This document shows, piece by piece, positions 37,148 to 46,049 of a stretch of DNA of 64,000 bases (position 1 is its first letter; the number at the start of each line of letters is the position of its first letter). The position numbers were made by a program, and so were the translations under genes. The stretch spans positions 1 through 64,000 of the forward strand of contig DATKCF010000172.1 of assembly GCA_035513345.1 (NCBI GenBank), read 5' to 3'. The notes beneath the pieces are model-generated. The model was not told the DNA's origin. It was given only the letters and a program-made list of their open reading frames with translations, and did no database searches. This stretch comes from DATKCF01 sp035513345. Its GTDB lineage: Bacteria > Gemmatimonadota > Gemmatimonadetes > Longimicrobiales > RSA9.

Positions 37148-37945
37148 ATGAGCGACCCGACGGCCGAGTCACCGATCCTCCACGACGCCTCCGATCGCGT
37201 TTCCCGGATCACGCTCAATCGGCCGGCCCGTCTCAACGCAGTCGGCCCGGGTCTCTATCGCGCACTCTCGGACGCGATCGCCACGGCGGAGCGTGACGAT
37301 GCCGTGCGTGCTCTCGTCCTGACGGGCCAGGGGCGCGCCTTCTGCGCGGGCGCCGACCTCAAGGCGCACGCGGAATCGACAATGACACGCGCAGACCGAC
37401 GCGACTACGCGCGGGCCGCGCAACGCGCGAACCTCGCATTGCAGCGGTGCGCAAAGCCTGTAGTCGCCGCTGTCAACGGCGCCGCCGTTGGAGCCGGCCT
37501 CGAGCTTGCCCTTTCCTGCGATTTCATTGTCGTATCGGAGGACGCCAGGCTCAGACTGCCCGAGGTCTCGCTGGCCACGTTCCCCGGCGGCGCCGTGATG
37601 CACACACTGCCCGAACGTGTCGGCGCGGGAAAGGCTCGAGAGATCATCCTGCTCGGCGATTTCTTCTCCGGGCGTGACGCGCTCGAGATGGGGCTCGCCT
37701 GCCGCGCCGTGCCCACTGCAGACGTCATGGCGGAAGCGTGCGCGCTTGCCGGTCGGCTGGCCGCGCAGGCGCCGCTGTCGATGTTGCTCGCTCGGCGGCT
37801 CCTGCGCAGAGCACCTCGCATGCGCCGGCGTCAGGTCATGGCTGCGGAGGCCGGTGCGCTCGAGCGATGCATGGCAACGGAAGACTGGCGTGAAGGCGTG
37901 ATGGCGGCCCGCGAGAAGCGCACACCGTCGTACACCGACCGATGA
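37148..37945 (+). CDS. enoyl-CoA hydratase/isomerase (crotonase)
   Basis: 265 residues. RITLNRPARLNAVGPGL and GQGRAFCAGADLKAH are the crotonase N-terminal motifs. VNGAAVGAGLELALSCDFIV holds the first catalytic Glu and LPEVSLATFPGGAVM the second, so hydratase activity is plausible. ATG 37148 is used because the preceding codons lack family character. Its stop overlaps the ATG of the next acyl-CoA synthetase (ATGA), which suggests a joint role in acyl-CoA breakdown. Confidence 0.9.
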   Translation: MSDPTAESPILHDASDRVSRITLNRPARLNAVGPGLYRALSDAIATAERDDAVRALVLTGQGRAFCAGADLKAHAESTMTRADRRDYARAAQRANLALQRCAKPVVAAVNGAAVGAGLELALSCDFIVVSEDARLRLPEVSLATFPGGAVMHTLPERVGAGKAREIILLGDFFSGRDALEMGLACRAVPTADVMAEACALAGRLAAQAPLSMLLARRLLRRAPRMRRRQVMAAEAGALERCMATEDWREGVMAAREKRTPSYTDR

Positions 37946-40227
37946 TTCCCGAACCCGCGGACGCTCTTCAGGAGGAGAGGACGGCGGGCGGCGGCCTGAG
38001 ACCGATCCTCGACCCGTCGTCGATCGCGATCATCGGCGCGTCGGCCGACCCCACAAAACGCGGACACCAGGCGCTACGTGCCCTGCTCGAGAGCGGGTTC
38101 CGCGGTCGTATCGTGCCGGTTCACCCGGCTGGCGGTGAACTCCTCGGCCTGCCCGTCATCCGTTCGCCGGCCGAACTCGATTCGCCACCCGACCTGATCC
38201 TCGTCTGCACTCCCGCATCGGGCGTGCCCGGCGTGCTCGAGGAATGGGGCCGGGCGGGCGCACGCGGCGCGGTCGTGCTGGCGTCCGGGTTCCGCGAGAC
38301 CGGCGAAGCCGGCGCGTCACTCGAAGGTGCGATCCGTCGCGTAACGGCCGAGACCGGGATCCGCGTTATCGGGCCCAACACGTCCGGCATCCTCAATGTA
38401 CCGCTCGGCCTGAACCTGATCGGTATCCGCGGCGTGCGCGCGGGCTCGCTCGCGCTGCTCGTGCAGAGCGGCAACATCACTCTGCAACTCGTGACCGAGG
38501 CCATGTCGCGGACCGGGCAGGGGTTCACGTACTGTATCGGCGTCGGCAACAAGATCGACATCGGGTTCAGCGAGTACATCGCGTTCCTCGGCGCCGATCC
38601 GGCGACACGCGCGATCATGATGCACGTCGAGGGGTTCCGCAACGGCAGCGCGTTCCTCGAAACCGCGCGCACGGTTTCGCCCGACAAGCCGATCGTGCTG
38701 CTCAAGGCCGCACGGACCAGGGCGGGCGGCGAAGCCGCGAGATCGCACACGGGCGTGATGGCCGGCTCGTACGACGTTCTGCGCGCCGGACTCCGTCAGG
38801 CTGGCGTCGTCGAGGTACATCGGACCGACGAGTTGCTGCACGTCGCCGAAACCCTCGCGACACAGCCGCCGGTCGAGCCCGGCCGCGGCATTGTCCTGCT
38901 GTCGGACGGCGGTGGCCATGCGACCATCGCTGTCGACGCACTGCACGACCGCGCCGCGCCACTGGCCGAACTCGGCACGGCAACCCGCAATGCGCTCCGT
39001 GCACTGCTCGGCACCGGCGCCGCCATCGCCAACCCGATCGATCTCGCCGGCGCCGCCGACCGCTCACCGACCGTATTCGCCCGAACACTGCGCATCCTCG
39101 CCGACGACCCGAATGTCGGCGCGGTCCTCGTCGTCGGCCTCTTCGGCGGCTACGCGATCCGCTTCGCCGAGTCGCTGCTCCACGCGGAGAACGACGCCGC
39201 CGCCGAGATGGCGGAAATCGCAGCGCAGAGCGGAACCGCGCTCGTCGTACACTCGCTCTACGCTCGACACCGGTCTGAACCGTTGCGCGCATTGACCGAT
39301 GCTGGCGTGCCGGTCGTCGAATCGCTCGATGTCGCATGCGCGTGCATCGCAGCACTCACCGATCGCGGTGCGACGTTGCGCCGCCTGGCCGACACGCCCA
39401 ATGCATGGGCCATGGGCGCGCGCAGGCTCGAAGAAAAGATACGGCTGGGCAACTCGAGCCTGCCCATACCCGGCCTCCGCCCCGACGCCACCGTCGGCGC
39501 GGAAGTCACGCGCGCAATCGGCGCCGCACGGGCCGAGCGACGGGCCACGCTGCTCGAGACCGAGACGCGCGCGATCCTGGCCGCGTTCGGCGCACCGCTC
39601 GTGCCCGCCACGTTCTGCGCGAACGCGGGCGCCGCCGCACGGGCGGCAGACGACGCACAGACGCCGGTCGCCGTACGCGTGATCTCGCCATCCGTGCCTC
39701 ACAAGACGGAGGCAGGCGGCGTCATGCTCGGCATCGAGGGCAGACAAGCCGCCGCGGCCGCTTTCGAAAAGATCGTCGATTCGGTGCGACGCTTCACCCG
39801 CGAGCGCGACCTGCCCGACGATGTGCGCGGCGTCCTCGTTTCACCCATGCAGCCACACCCCGTCGCTCAGCTCATCGTCGGCGTCATCCGCGATCCGATG
39901 TTCGGACCAGTCCTCACTGTCGGCGCGGGCGGAACCGCGGTCGAGGTGCTGCGTGACGTGTCGCTCCGCGTGCTGCCCGTCACCGCCGACGAGGTCCGCT
40001 CGATGCTCGCGGAGCTGCGCGTTGGGCCCGTGCTCCACGGCATCCGCGGCAAGCCGGGCGCCGACATCCCGGCAATCGTCGATGCGGCCCTGGCCGTCGC
40101 TGCGGCCGCCTTCGAGAATGAGTCCATCGCCGAAATCGAGGTCAACCCGTTGTTCGCATGGCCTCATGGGTGTCTGGCGCTGGACTCGAGAGCGTATCTG
40201 AGCCACGGACCGGACACGGCACTTTGA
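37942..40227 (+). CDS. ADP-forming acyl-CoA synthetase-like protein, second copy
   Basis: 761 residues. CoA-binding domain with DPSSIAIIGASADPTKRG, then MMHVEGFRNG (conserved Glu) and ARSHTGVMAG (active-site His). The ATP-grasp half has RVISPSVPHKTEAGGVML, with the second His in HKTE. Both halves of the ADP-forming acyl-CoA synthetase are present in one chain. It is a divergent paralogue of the gene at 34153-36264 and is translationally coupled to the crotonase, so its acyl substrate may differ. Confidence 0.88.
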   Translation: MIPEPADALQEERTAGGGLRPILDPSSIAIIGASADPTKRGHQALRALLESGFRGRIVPVHPAGGELLGLPVIRSPAELDSPPDLILVCTPASGVPGVLEEWGRAGARGAVVLASGFRETGEAGASLEGAIRRVTAETGIRVIGPNTSGILNVPLGLNLIGIRGVRAGSLALLVQSGNITLQLVTEAMSRTGQGFTYCIGVGNKIDIGFSEYIAFLGADPATRAIMMHVEGFRNGSAFLETARTVSPDKPIVLLKAARTRAGGEAARSHTGVMAGSYDVLRAGLRQAGVVEVHRTDELLHVAETLATQPPVEPGRGIVLLSDGGGHATIAVDALHDRAAPLAELGTATRNALRALLGTGAAIANPIDLAGAADRSPTVFARTLRILADDPNVGAVLVVGLFGGYAIRFAESLLHAENDAAAEMAEIAAQSGTALVVHSLYARHRSEPLRALTDAGVPVVESLDVACACIAALTDRGATLRRLADTPNAWAMGARRLEEKIRLGNSSLPIPGLRPDATVGAEVTRAIGAARAERRATLLETETRAILAAFGAPLVPATFCANAGAAARAADDAQTPVAVRVISPSVPHKTEAGGVMLGIEGRQAAAAAFEKIVDSVRRFTRERDLPDDVRGVLVSPMQPHPVAQLIVGVIRDPMFGPVLTVGAGGTAVEVLRDVSLRVLPVTADEVRSMLAELRVGPVLHGIRGKPGADIPAIVDAALAVAAAAFENESIAEIEVNPLFAWPHGCLALDSRAYLSHGPDTAL

Positions 40228-40258
40228 ACAGCGCGATCATGATGGTACTCTTCCAGCC

Positions 40259-41971
40259 ATGATCCCAGGTAATGGCAGCGATCTCGTCGATCTGATCCGG
40301 TCCTCGATCATTGGCGAGGGCGAAGCGGTCTGCGGCCCGTTCGGGCCGCGGAGGGTGACGTACGCGGACTACACGGCGTCCGGCCAGTCGCTTTCGTTCA
40401 TCGAGGACTACATCCGCGATGCGGTCCTGCCACTCTACGCGAACACCCACACGGAAAGCTCGGGCACCGGCCTTCAGACCACGCGGTTCCGGGAGGAAGC
40501 CAGGCAGCTGATCCGCGAATCGGTCGGCGGGACAAAGGACCGGCACGCGGTGATCTTCTGCGGATCCGGCTCGACCGGTGCGATCGATCGCATGATCGGG
40601 ATCCTGAACATCCGGATCCCCCACGACCTCGACGTGCAGTACAACCTGAGCGACTGCGTTCCGCGCGAGGAACGGCCGGTCGTTTTCGTCGGGCCGTACG
40701 AGCACCATTCCAACGAGCTGCCGTGGCGCGAGTCCATTGCCGATGTCGTCACGATCCACGAGGATCTCAGCGGCGGCATCGACCTCGGCCATCTCGAGGA
40801 CGAACTGAAGCGCTACGCGGACCGCCCGCTCCGCATTGGCAGCTTCTCCGCCGCGTCCAACGTCACCGGCATCGTCTCCGACACCCGCGGCATATCCGTG
40901 TTGCTGCACAGGTACGGCGCCCTCTCGTTCTGGGATTTCGCCGCCGCGGCGCCGTACGTTCGCATCGAGATGGGTCCAGGCGGCGACAATGGCGCTGACG
41001 CCCTCGACTACATGGACGCCGTATTCATCTCGCCGCACAAGCTCATCGGCGGGCCCGGCACCCCCGGTGTGCTCGTCGCGCGCCGCGAACTCTTCCGCAA
41101 CACCGTTCCCTGTGTCCCGGGCGGCGGCACCGTGTCGTACGTCAATCCGGAAGGCCATCGGTACCTGACGGACCCCGAACACCGAGAGGAGGGCGGCACG
41201 CCGGCGATTGTCGAATCGATCCGCGCCGGTCTCGTATTCCTGGTCAAGGCGGCCGTCGGAGAGGACCGGATCAGGGAGCGCGAGGAATCGTTCATCCGGC
41301 GGGCGATCGCGTCATGGAAACAGAATCCGGATCTCGAGATCCTCGGCAATTGCGAGGCGGACCGGCTTTCGATCGTCTCGTTCGTCGTTCGTCATGACGG
41401 GCAGTACCTGCACCACAACTTCGTCGTCGCGCTGCTCAACGACCTGTTCGGTATCCAGTCGCGCGGCGGCTGCTCCTGCGCCGGCCCGTACGGTCATCGT
41501 CTGCTCGGCATCGACATCGAGCGGTCCCACGAATTCGAACGCGAAATCGCCCGCGGCTGCGAAGGCATCAAACCCGGCTGGGTCCGCGTCAACTTCAACT
41601 ACTTCATCTCCGACGTCGTCTTCGACTACATCCTCGAAGCCGTCCACACCGTAGCCAACGAGGGCTGGAAGCTGCTCGACGAGTACACGTTCGATGCGCA
41701 CGCAGGCCTCTGGAGACACCGCGCGGGGACTGTCGAGCCGCCCATGAGCCTGCGCGACATCCGGTTCGGGCCGAATGGCCTCGTGTACGATCGCGTGCGA
41801 CGACACGTTCCCGAGACCGCGCTCGCCGAGTACCTGACCGACGCCCGCCGTATCCTCGACGAAGCAAGGCCGCACCCCGCGCGCTTCGATCGGGCCGACC
41901 TCACCGCGGACTTCGAACACCTGCGCTGGTTCCCGTTGCCCGGCGAAGTACACTCGCCAGTGGCGGACTGA
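40259..41971 (+). CDS. class V aminotransferase, cysteine-desulfurase-like
   Basis: 570 residues, longer than the usual 400. PLP lysine Lys261 lies in ISPHKLIGG. EHHSNELPW (148-156) and SFWDFAAAAPYV match cysteine desulfurase features. SRGGCSCAGPYG holds Cys405 (and Cys407) in the position of the catalytic persulfide Cys. The last 120 residues are an extra C-terminal part with no known motif. The substrate could be cysteine or a related amino acid; a SufS-like role in Fe-S synthesis is uncertain because no suf or isc gene is near. Confidence 0.87.
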   Translation: MIPGNGSDLVDLIRSSIIGEGEAVCGPFGPRRVTYADYTASGQSLSFIEDYIRDAVLPLYANTHTESSGTGLQTTRFREEARQLIRESVGGTKDRHAVIFCGSGSTGAIDRMIGILNIRIPHDLDVQYNLSDCVPREERPVVFVGPYEHHSNELPWRESIADVVTIHEDLSGGIDLGHLEDELKRYADRPLRIGSFSAASNVTGIVSDTRGISVLLHRYGALSFWDFAAAAPYVRIEMGPGGDNGADALDYMDAVFISPHKLIGGPGTPGVLVARRELFRNTVPCVPGGGTVSYVNPEGHRYLTDPEHREEGGTPAIVESIRAGLVFLVKAAVGEDRIREREESFIRRAIASWKQNPDLEILGNCEADRLSIVSFVVRHDGQYLHHNFVVALLNDLFGIQSRGGCSCAGPYGHRLLGIDIERSHEFEREIARGCEGIKPGWVRVNFNYFISDVVFDYILEAVHTVANEGWKLLDEYTFDAHAGLWRHRAGTVEPPMSLRDIRFGPNGLVYDRVRRHVPETALAEYLTDARRILDEARPHPARFDRADLTADFEHLRWFPLPGEVHSPVAD

Positions 41972-42044
41972 CTTCGACAAGCGGCACTTCGCAGGAACCT
42001 GAAGCCGGATCGCACGAACCGTGGCGGCCCGCGCACGTCGAGAC

Positions 42045-43037
42045 CTACTGCTCCGGCTGGCTGCCCGTCGTGGATTGTCCGGCCGGACCGGTCCGTTCGA
42101 CCCATGCCCGCGCGCTGTCGTGCAACGGCACCGGCGAGGCGAACAGGTTCGTGAGACGGATCTGACCGGCGATCTCGACCGCTTCCCGCAACGCATCCGC
42201 GTCCTCGGCCAGGATGTCCAGAACGTGACCGACAACATCGTCATCGAGATCATCCAGCGCTACGATCCAGTTCAGCACCGACACCGTCGGGACCGCCGCG
42301 TCGACGCCCGGATAGACGCCCGCCGGGATCGTGGCGCTCGAGTAGTATGGCCATGTCTCCGTCATCTGCTCGATGCGCGGGCCGTCGATCGGCACCAGCC
42401 GGATGCGGCCGGTCGTCATCGCCTCCAGGACCGCCGAGGCCGGATAACCGACGGACAGGATCGCCGCGTCGATCGCGCCGTCCGCCAGCGCGGATGCGGA
42501 CTCCGTGAACGACAGGTAGCGCACGGCAATGTCGTCGTACGCCAGGCCGTACGCTTCGAGCAACTGACGCGAGACCTGTTCGGTTCCGCTGCCCGCGGCT
42601 CCGACCGACACGCGCATGCCGCGGAACCCGTCGATCGATGTGATGTTCGCGCCGTCGCGCACCAGCACGTGCGTCAGGTTCGGGTAGAGCGGCGCAACCG
42701 TGCGCAGCCGCGTCTGCGGCTGCACGAAGTCCCGGCCGCCGTGGTACGCTTCATGGATCGTCGTGCCGATCGCCATCGCCAGATCGACCTCGCCGCGGAC
42801 CAGCCGCTGGATGTTCTCGACGGAACCGCCCGTCACCTCGGCGGTCCACGTCCGGCCCGTGTCACGAGCCGTGAGGCGGCTGGCCAGGGCACCGCCGATC
42901 GGGTAGTACAGCCCGCCCGTGCCCGCGGTCGCGAGGCTCATGAACTGCCGGCGGGGCCCCGCGTCCCCGTTACAGCCGGCGATTGCGGTCGCGACCGCCA
43001 GCATGATGGCGAACAACCGGCAGAAGCGGCTCTTCAT
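42045..43037 (-). CDS. TAXI-family TRAP transporter solute-binding lipoprotein
   Basis: 330 residues. A lipoprotein signal (VATAIAGC, Cys22) precedes the TAXI domain: LATAGTGGLYYPIGGALASR, VTGGSVENIQRLVRGEVDLA and VSVGAAGSGTEQVSRQLLEA. It binds an organic acid in the periplasm and delivers it to the TRAP permease encoded 28 bp upstream on the same strand. Substrate unknown. Confidence 0.92.
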   Translation of the reverse strand: MKSRFCRLFAIMLAVATAIAGCNGDAGPRRQFMSLATAGTGGLYYPIGGALASRLTARDTGRTWTAEVTGGSVENIQRLVRGEVDLAMAIGTTIHEAYHGGRDFVQPQTRLRTVAPLYPNLTHVLVRDGANITSIDGFRGMRVSVGAAGSGTEQVSRQLLEAYGLAYDDIAVRYLSFTESASALADGAIDAAILSVGYPASAVLEAMTTGRIRLVPIDGPRIEQMTETWPYYSSATIPAGVYPGVDAAVPTVSVLNWIVALDDLDDDVVGHVLDILAEDADALREAVEIAGQIRLTNLFASPVPLHDSARAWVERTGPAGQSTTGSQPEQ

Positions 43038-43065
43038 CGGTTTCTGTCCTCCCTCTCGTGTCGCC

Positions 43066-44943
43066 TCAGTCGTCGGAAGATACCAGCCGGGTGCGCGATT
43101 CGCCCGGCAGCATGAACGCGGCGACGCCGGCCAGCCCCAGACCGTCAGTCCACCAGCCAGGGAAGATCAGCAGGAACGCCGCAACCGCGAGTGCCAGCCG
43201 TTGCCATGCCGGCAGGCGCCGTCTGGCCTGTCCGATGATCGCCGCCGCGAGACCGGTCACGCCGACCAGCGCCGTCAGAACCGCCAGCCCGACCTGCACG
43301 GCCGATCCGACCAGCAACAGCGGCGGGCCGTACACGAACATGAACGGTACGATGAACCCGGTCGCCGCGAGCGCCATGGCGGTGCCTGCCGTGCGGACCG
43401 GCGGGGAGCCGGCAATGCCGGCCGCGGCGTACGCCGCGAGCGCTACGGGCGGCGTCACGTTCGAGATGCAGCCGAAGTAGAAGATGAAGAGGTGCGCGGC
43501 CAGCACGGGCACGCCCAGCGAAACGAGCGCGGGTGCGCCGAGCGCGGCCAGTACCACGTACGCGGCAGTCGTCGGCAGGCCCATGCCGAGCACGATCGAG
43601 CCGATCGCGGTCAGGCCGAGCGCGGCGAAGAGATTGCCGCCGGAAACCGTCACGATCAGGTCCGACATGCGCAACCCGATGCCGGTAAGTGAGGCGACAC
43701 CGACCACGATACCCGCCGTCGCGCACGCCGCCGCCACCTGCACCGTGCTGCCGGCACCGGCAAGCAGCGCCCTGCCGAGTCTGGCCGGATCCGGCCGCGT
43801 CTCGCGCCGCAGCATCGCTGTCGCAATCGCCGTCACGACCGCCCAGAACGCCGCTCGCATCGGGGACCGCCCCGCCGCCAGCAGGGCCACGACGACGCCG
43901 AGCGGCACGAGCAGGTGCAGCCGACGAACGACCGGCTCGACAGGAAGGTCGCCGCCCCGCGGCAGATTCATCTTCACCGCGCGGAACCGTATCGCCGCGA
44001 ACAGCGCCGCGTAGTACAGCAGCGCGGGCACGACGGCGGCCAGCGCGACCTGCGCGTACGGTATGCCCGTCCACGTCGCGAGAATGAACGCGCCCGCGCC
44101 CATGACCGGCGGCGTGATCTGGCCGCCCGTGCTCGCTGCCGCTTCGATCGCCGCCGCAAACGATGGCTTGAACCCCGCCCGCTTCATCAGCGGGATCGTG
44201 AATGTGCCGGTCGTCACCACGTTCGCGACCGCACTGCCCGACAGTGAGCCCATGAGCGCGCTCGCAACCGCCGCCGTCATCGCTGGCGCTCCGCGCATCC
44301 GGCCGGCCACCCGCGACGCGAGTGAAATCAGCAGCGCGCCGCCACCCGACATCTCGAGGATCGCGCCGAACAGCACGAACAGGTAGACGAAATCCGCCGA
44401 AACGCCGAGCGGAATGCCCCAGATGCCCTCGGCACTCAGGTACAGGTGCTCGATGAGCCGGCGAGGCGAGTAGCCGCGGTGCGCCAGGAAACCCGGCATC
44501 CACGGCCCGGCCCACGCATACACCAGTGCGGACAGGGCAACGACGACCAGGCCGGGTCCCGTCGCGCGTCTCGCCAGCTCCAGAACGACAATGATCGCGA
44601 TCGCGCCCGCAACCAGATCGATCGAAGTCGCCGCCCCCGACCGCCGGACCAGCGATTCCTGCTCGATCGCGATGTACAGGAATGAGAATAGCGACGCGAC
44701 GATCAGCGCCGCACGGACGAAACGGGCCGACGCGTGCACTGCCGCCGCGTCGTCGCCTTCGCCCAGACCCACCCGCCGTATCGTGCCGACGCCGAGGAAC
44801 GCCAGCAATGCCATGAACAGCAGGTGGATCGGCCGCTGCACGAGAGCGGTGAACGGACTGACGCCCGCGGCCCACAGATGGAAACCGGCCGCGGCCGTCG
44901 CGATCACGACGGCGGCACGGCCGGCTGCTGTTCCCCGGATCAC
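43066..44943 (-). CDS. TRAP transporter permease, fused small and large membrane subunits (TAXI type)
   Basis: 625 residues from a GTG. About four N-terminal membrane segments (DctQ-like) are followed by a DctM-like part with VASALMGSLSGSAVANVVTT and AAASTGGQITPPVMGAGAFI, then GSIVLGMGLPTTAAYVVL, the TRAP DctM signatures. Together with the TAXI protein it makes a complete sodium- or proton-driven importer. It begins 24 bp after the SPFH gene and could share its transcript. Confidence 0.93.
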   Translation of the reverse strand: MIRGTAAGRAAVVIATAAAGFHLWAAGVSPFTALVQRPIHLLFMALLAFLGVGTIRRVGLGEGDDAAAVHASARFVRAALIVASLFSFLYIAIEQESLVRRSGAATSIDLVAGAIAIIVVLELARRATGPGLVVVALSALVYAWAGPWMPGFLAHRGYSPRRLIEHLYLSAEGIWGIPLGVSADFVYLFVLFGAILEMSGGGALLISLASRVAGRMRGAPAMTAAVASALMGSLSGSAVANVVTTGTFTIPLMKRAGFKPSFAAAIEAAASTGGQITPPVMGAGAFILATWTGIPYAQVALAAVVPALLYYAALFAAIRFRAVKMNLPRGGDLPVEPVVRRLHLLVPLGVVVALLAAGRSPMRAAFWAVVTAIATAMLRRETRPDPARLGRALLAGAGSTVQVAAACATAGIVVGVASLTGIGLRMSDLIVTVSGGNLFAALGLTAIGSIVLGMGLPTTAAYVVLAALGAPALVSLGVPVLAAHLFIFYFGCISNVTPPVALAAYAAAGIAGSPPVRTAGTAMALAATGFIVPFMFVYGPPLLLVGSAVQVGLAVLTALVGVTGLAAAIIGQARRRLPAWQRLALAVAAFLLIFPGWWTDGLGLAGVAAFMLPGESRTRLVSSDD

Positions 44944-44967
44944 GACAGTGCGCCGTGTCGCCCCGGC

Positions 44968-45873
44968 TCAGCGGTTGCGCGGGTCGATCAGAAGGGGCAT
45001 GCCGCCCTGCGTCGGGGCGATCACAAGCGACCCCTCCGGCAGCGTGCCGAGTGCCTCGATATAGCGAAGCATGAGGTACCGGTCCGTCAGATCGACATTG
45101 ATGATCTTCTGCGCCTCCGCTATGCCCTTCGCTTCCTCGATCTTCTGTTGCGCGCGTTCCTGTATGATGTCGGTCTGGAACCGCTCCGCCGCCACCTGCT
45201 GCTCGCGCGCCAGCTTCTGCTCGATCGCATCCCTGACCGTCGGCGGTGCCACAATGTCGCGCACGAACACATCCAGCACCTCCATCCGGTCTCCCGCCTT
45301 GTCCTGGATCGCTGCCTTCATCGCCACAGCCAGATCACGCCGGTTCGGCGAGAACACCTCGTTGATCGATTTGGTCGCGATCGCGTCACGGACTCCGTTC
45401 CGCACCGCGTTCAGGACGATCCTGTTCTTGATTTCGGACTCCGAGCCCAGCCGCTGGTACAGCTCCGGCGCGCGCGCGCCGTCGATCCGGTAGAGGATCG
45501 CGACCTCGAGCGCCACCGTCAGCTGCTCGCTCGTCTGCGCGTCCATCCGCTCGACTATGCCATCGCTCGGAAAATGCTGTTCCTGGATCGACATCTGCTC
45601 GACGCTCGCGAGCGGATTGATGATGTGCACACCCTGCTCGTGCACGTCTGGCTTTACCTTCCCCAGAAAGTGCTCGATGCCGACCTGGCCGACATCGATC
45701 ACGATGACCGTCGAAGCCAGCAGGATCGCGCCGCCCGCAACCGTCAGAATCCAGCCGCCCAGCCGGATCGCGGCCGGAGAAGTCCGCGTCCGCCCCGTCT
45801 GTAGCGATCGCGCCATCAGACGGATGCCCGTACCACCCAGTATCATGAGAACGGCAAGCACGACTCCAGTCAT
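44968..45873 (-). CDS. SPFH/Band-7 (prohibitin-like) membrane protein
   Basis: 301 residues from ATG 45873 (AAGGAG upstream). Two N-terminal membrane segments (MTGVVLAVLMILGG and GGWILTVAGGAILLAST) precede the SPFH domain: DVGQVGIEHFLGKVKPDVHE, LTVALEVAILYRIDG, AIATKSINEVFSPNR and a C-terminal helical tail rich in Glu, Gln and Ala. It probably forms oligomeric assemblies in the inner membrane. It is divergent from trkA and upstream of the TRAP genes. Confidence 0.9.
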   Translation of the reverse strand: MTGVVLAVLMILGGTGIRLMARSLQTGRTRTSPAAIRLGGWILTVAGGAILLASTVIVIDVGQVGIEHFLGKVKPDVHEQGVHIINPLASVEQMSIQEQHFPSDGIVERMDAQTSEQLTVALEVAILYRIDGARAPELYQRLGSESEIKNRIVLNAVRNGVRDAIATKSINEVFSPNRRDLAVAMKAAIQDKAGDRMEVLDVFVRDIVAPPTVRDAIEQKLAREQQVAAERFQTDIIQERAQQKIEEAKGIAEAQKIINVDLTDRYLMLRYIEALGTLPEGSLVIAPTQGGMPLLIDPRNR

Positions 45874-46049
45874 CGGAGATCTCCTTGCGTTGGGGTCCCT
45901 TGCAGAGATGCGCGCGCCCGAAGGTAGACCGGCGATCGCTCCTGGGGCCAGCCCGCGGAAGCCGCGTGGCCCATGAGAGAATACGATCGCGAGACGCATC
46001 ACCTTCGCCGGCCTTGCCACGGGACGCACGAAGGCGAACAATCAGGGCC

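Noticed and set aside
43145..44875. 576-codon minus-strand frame within the TRAP permease in a different frame
   Set aside because: Gly/Arg-rich, no membrane segments; the real frame shows TRAP signatures.
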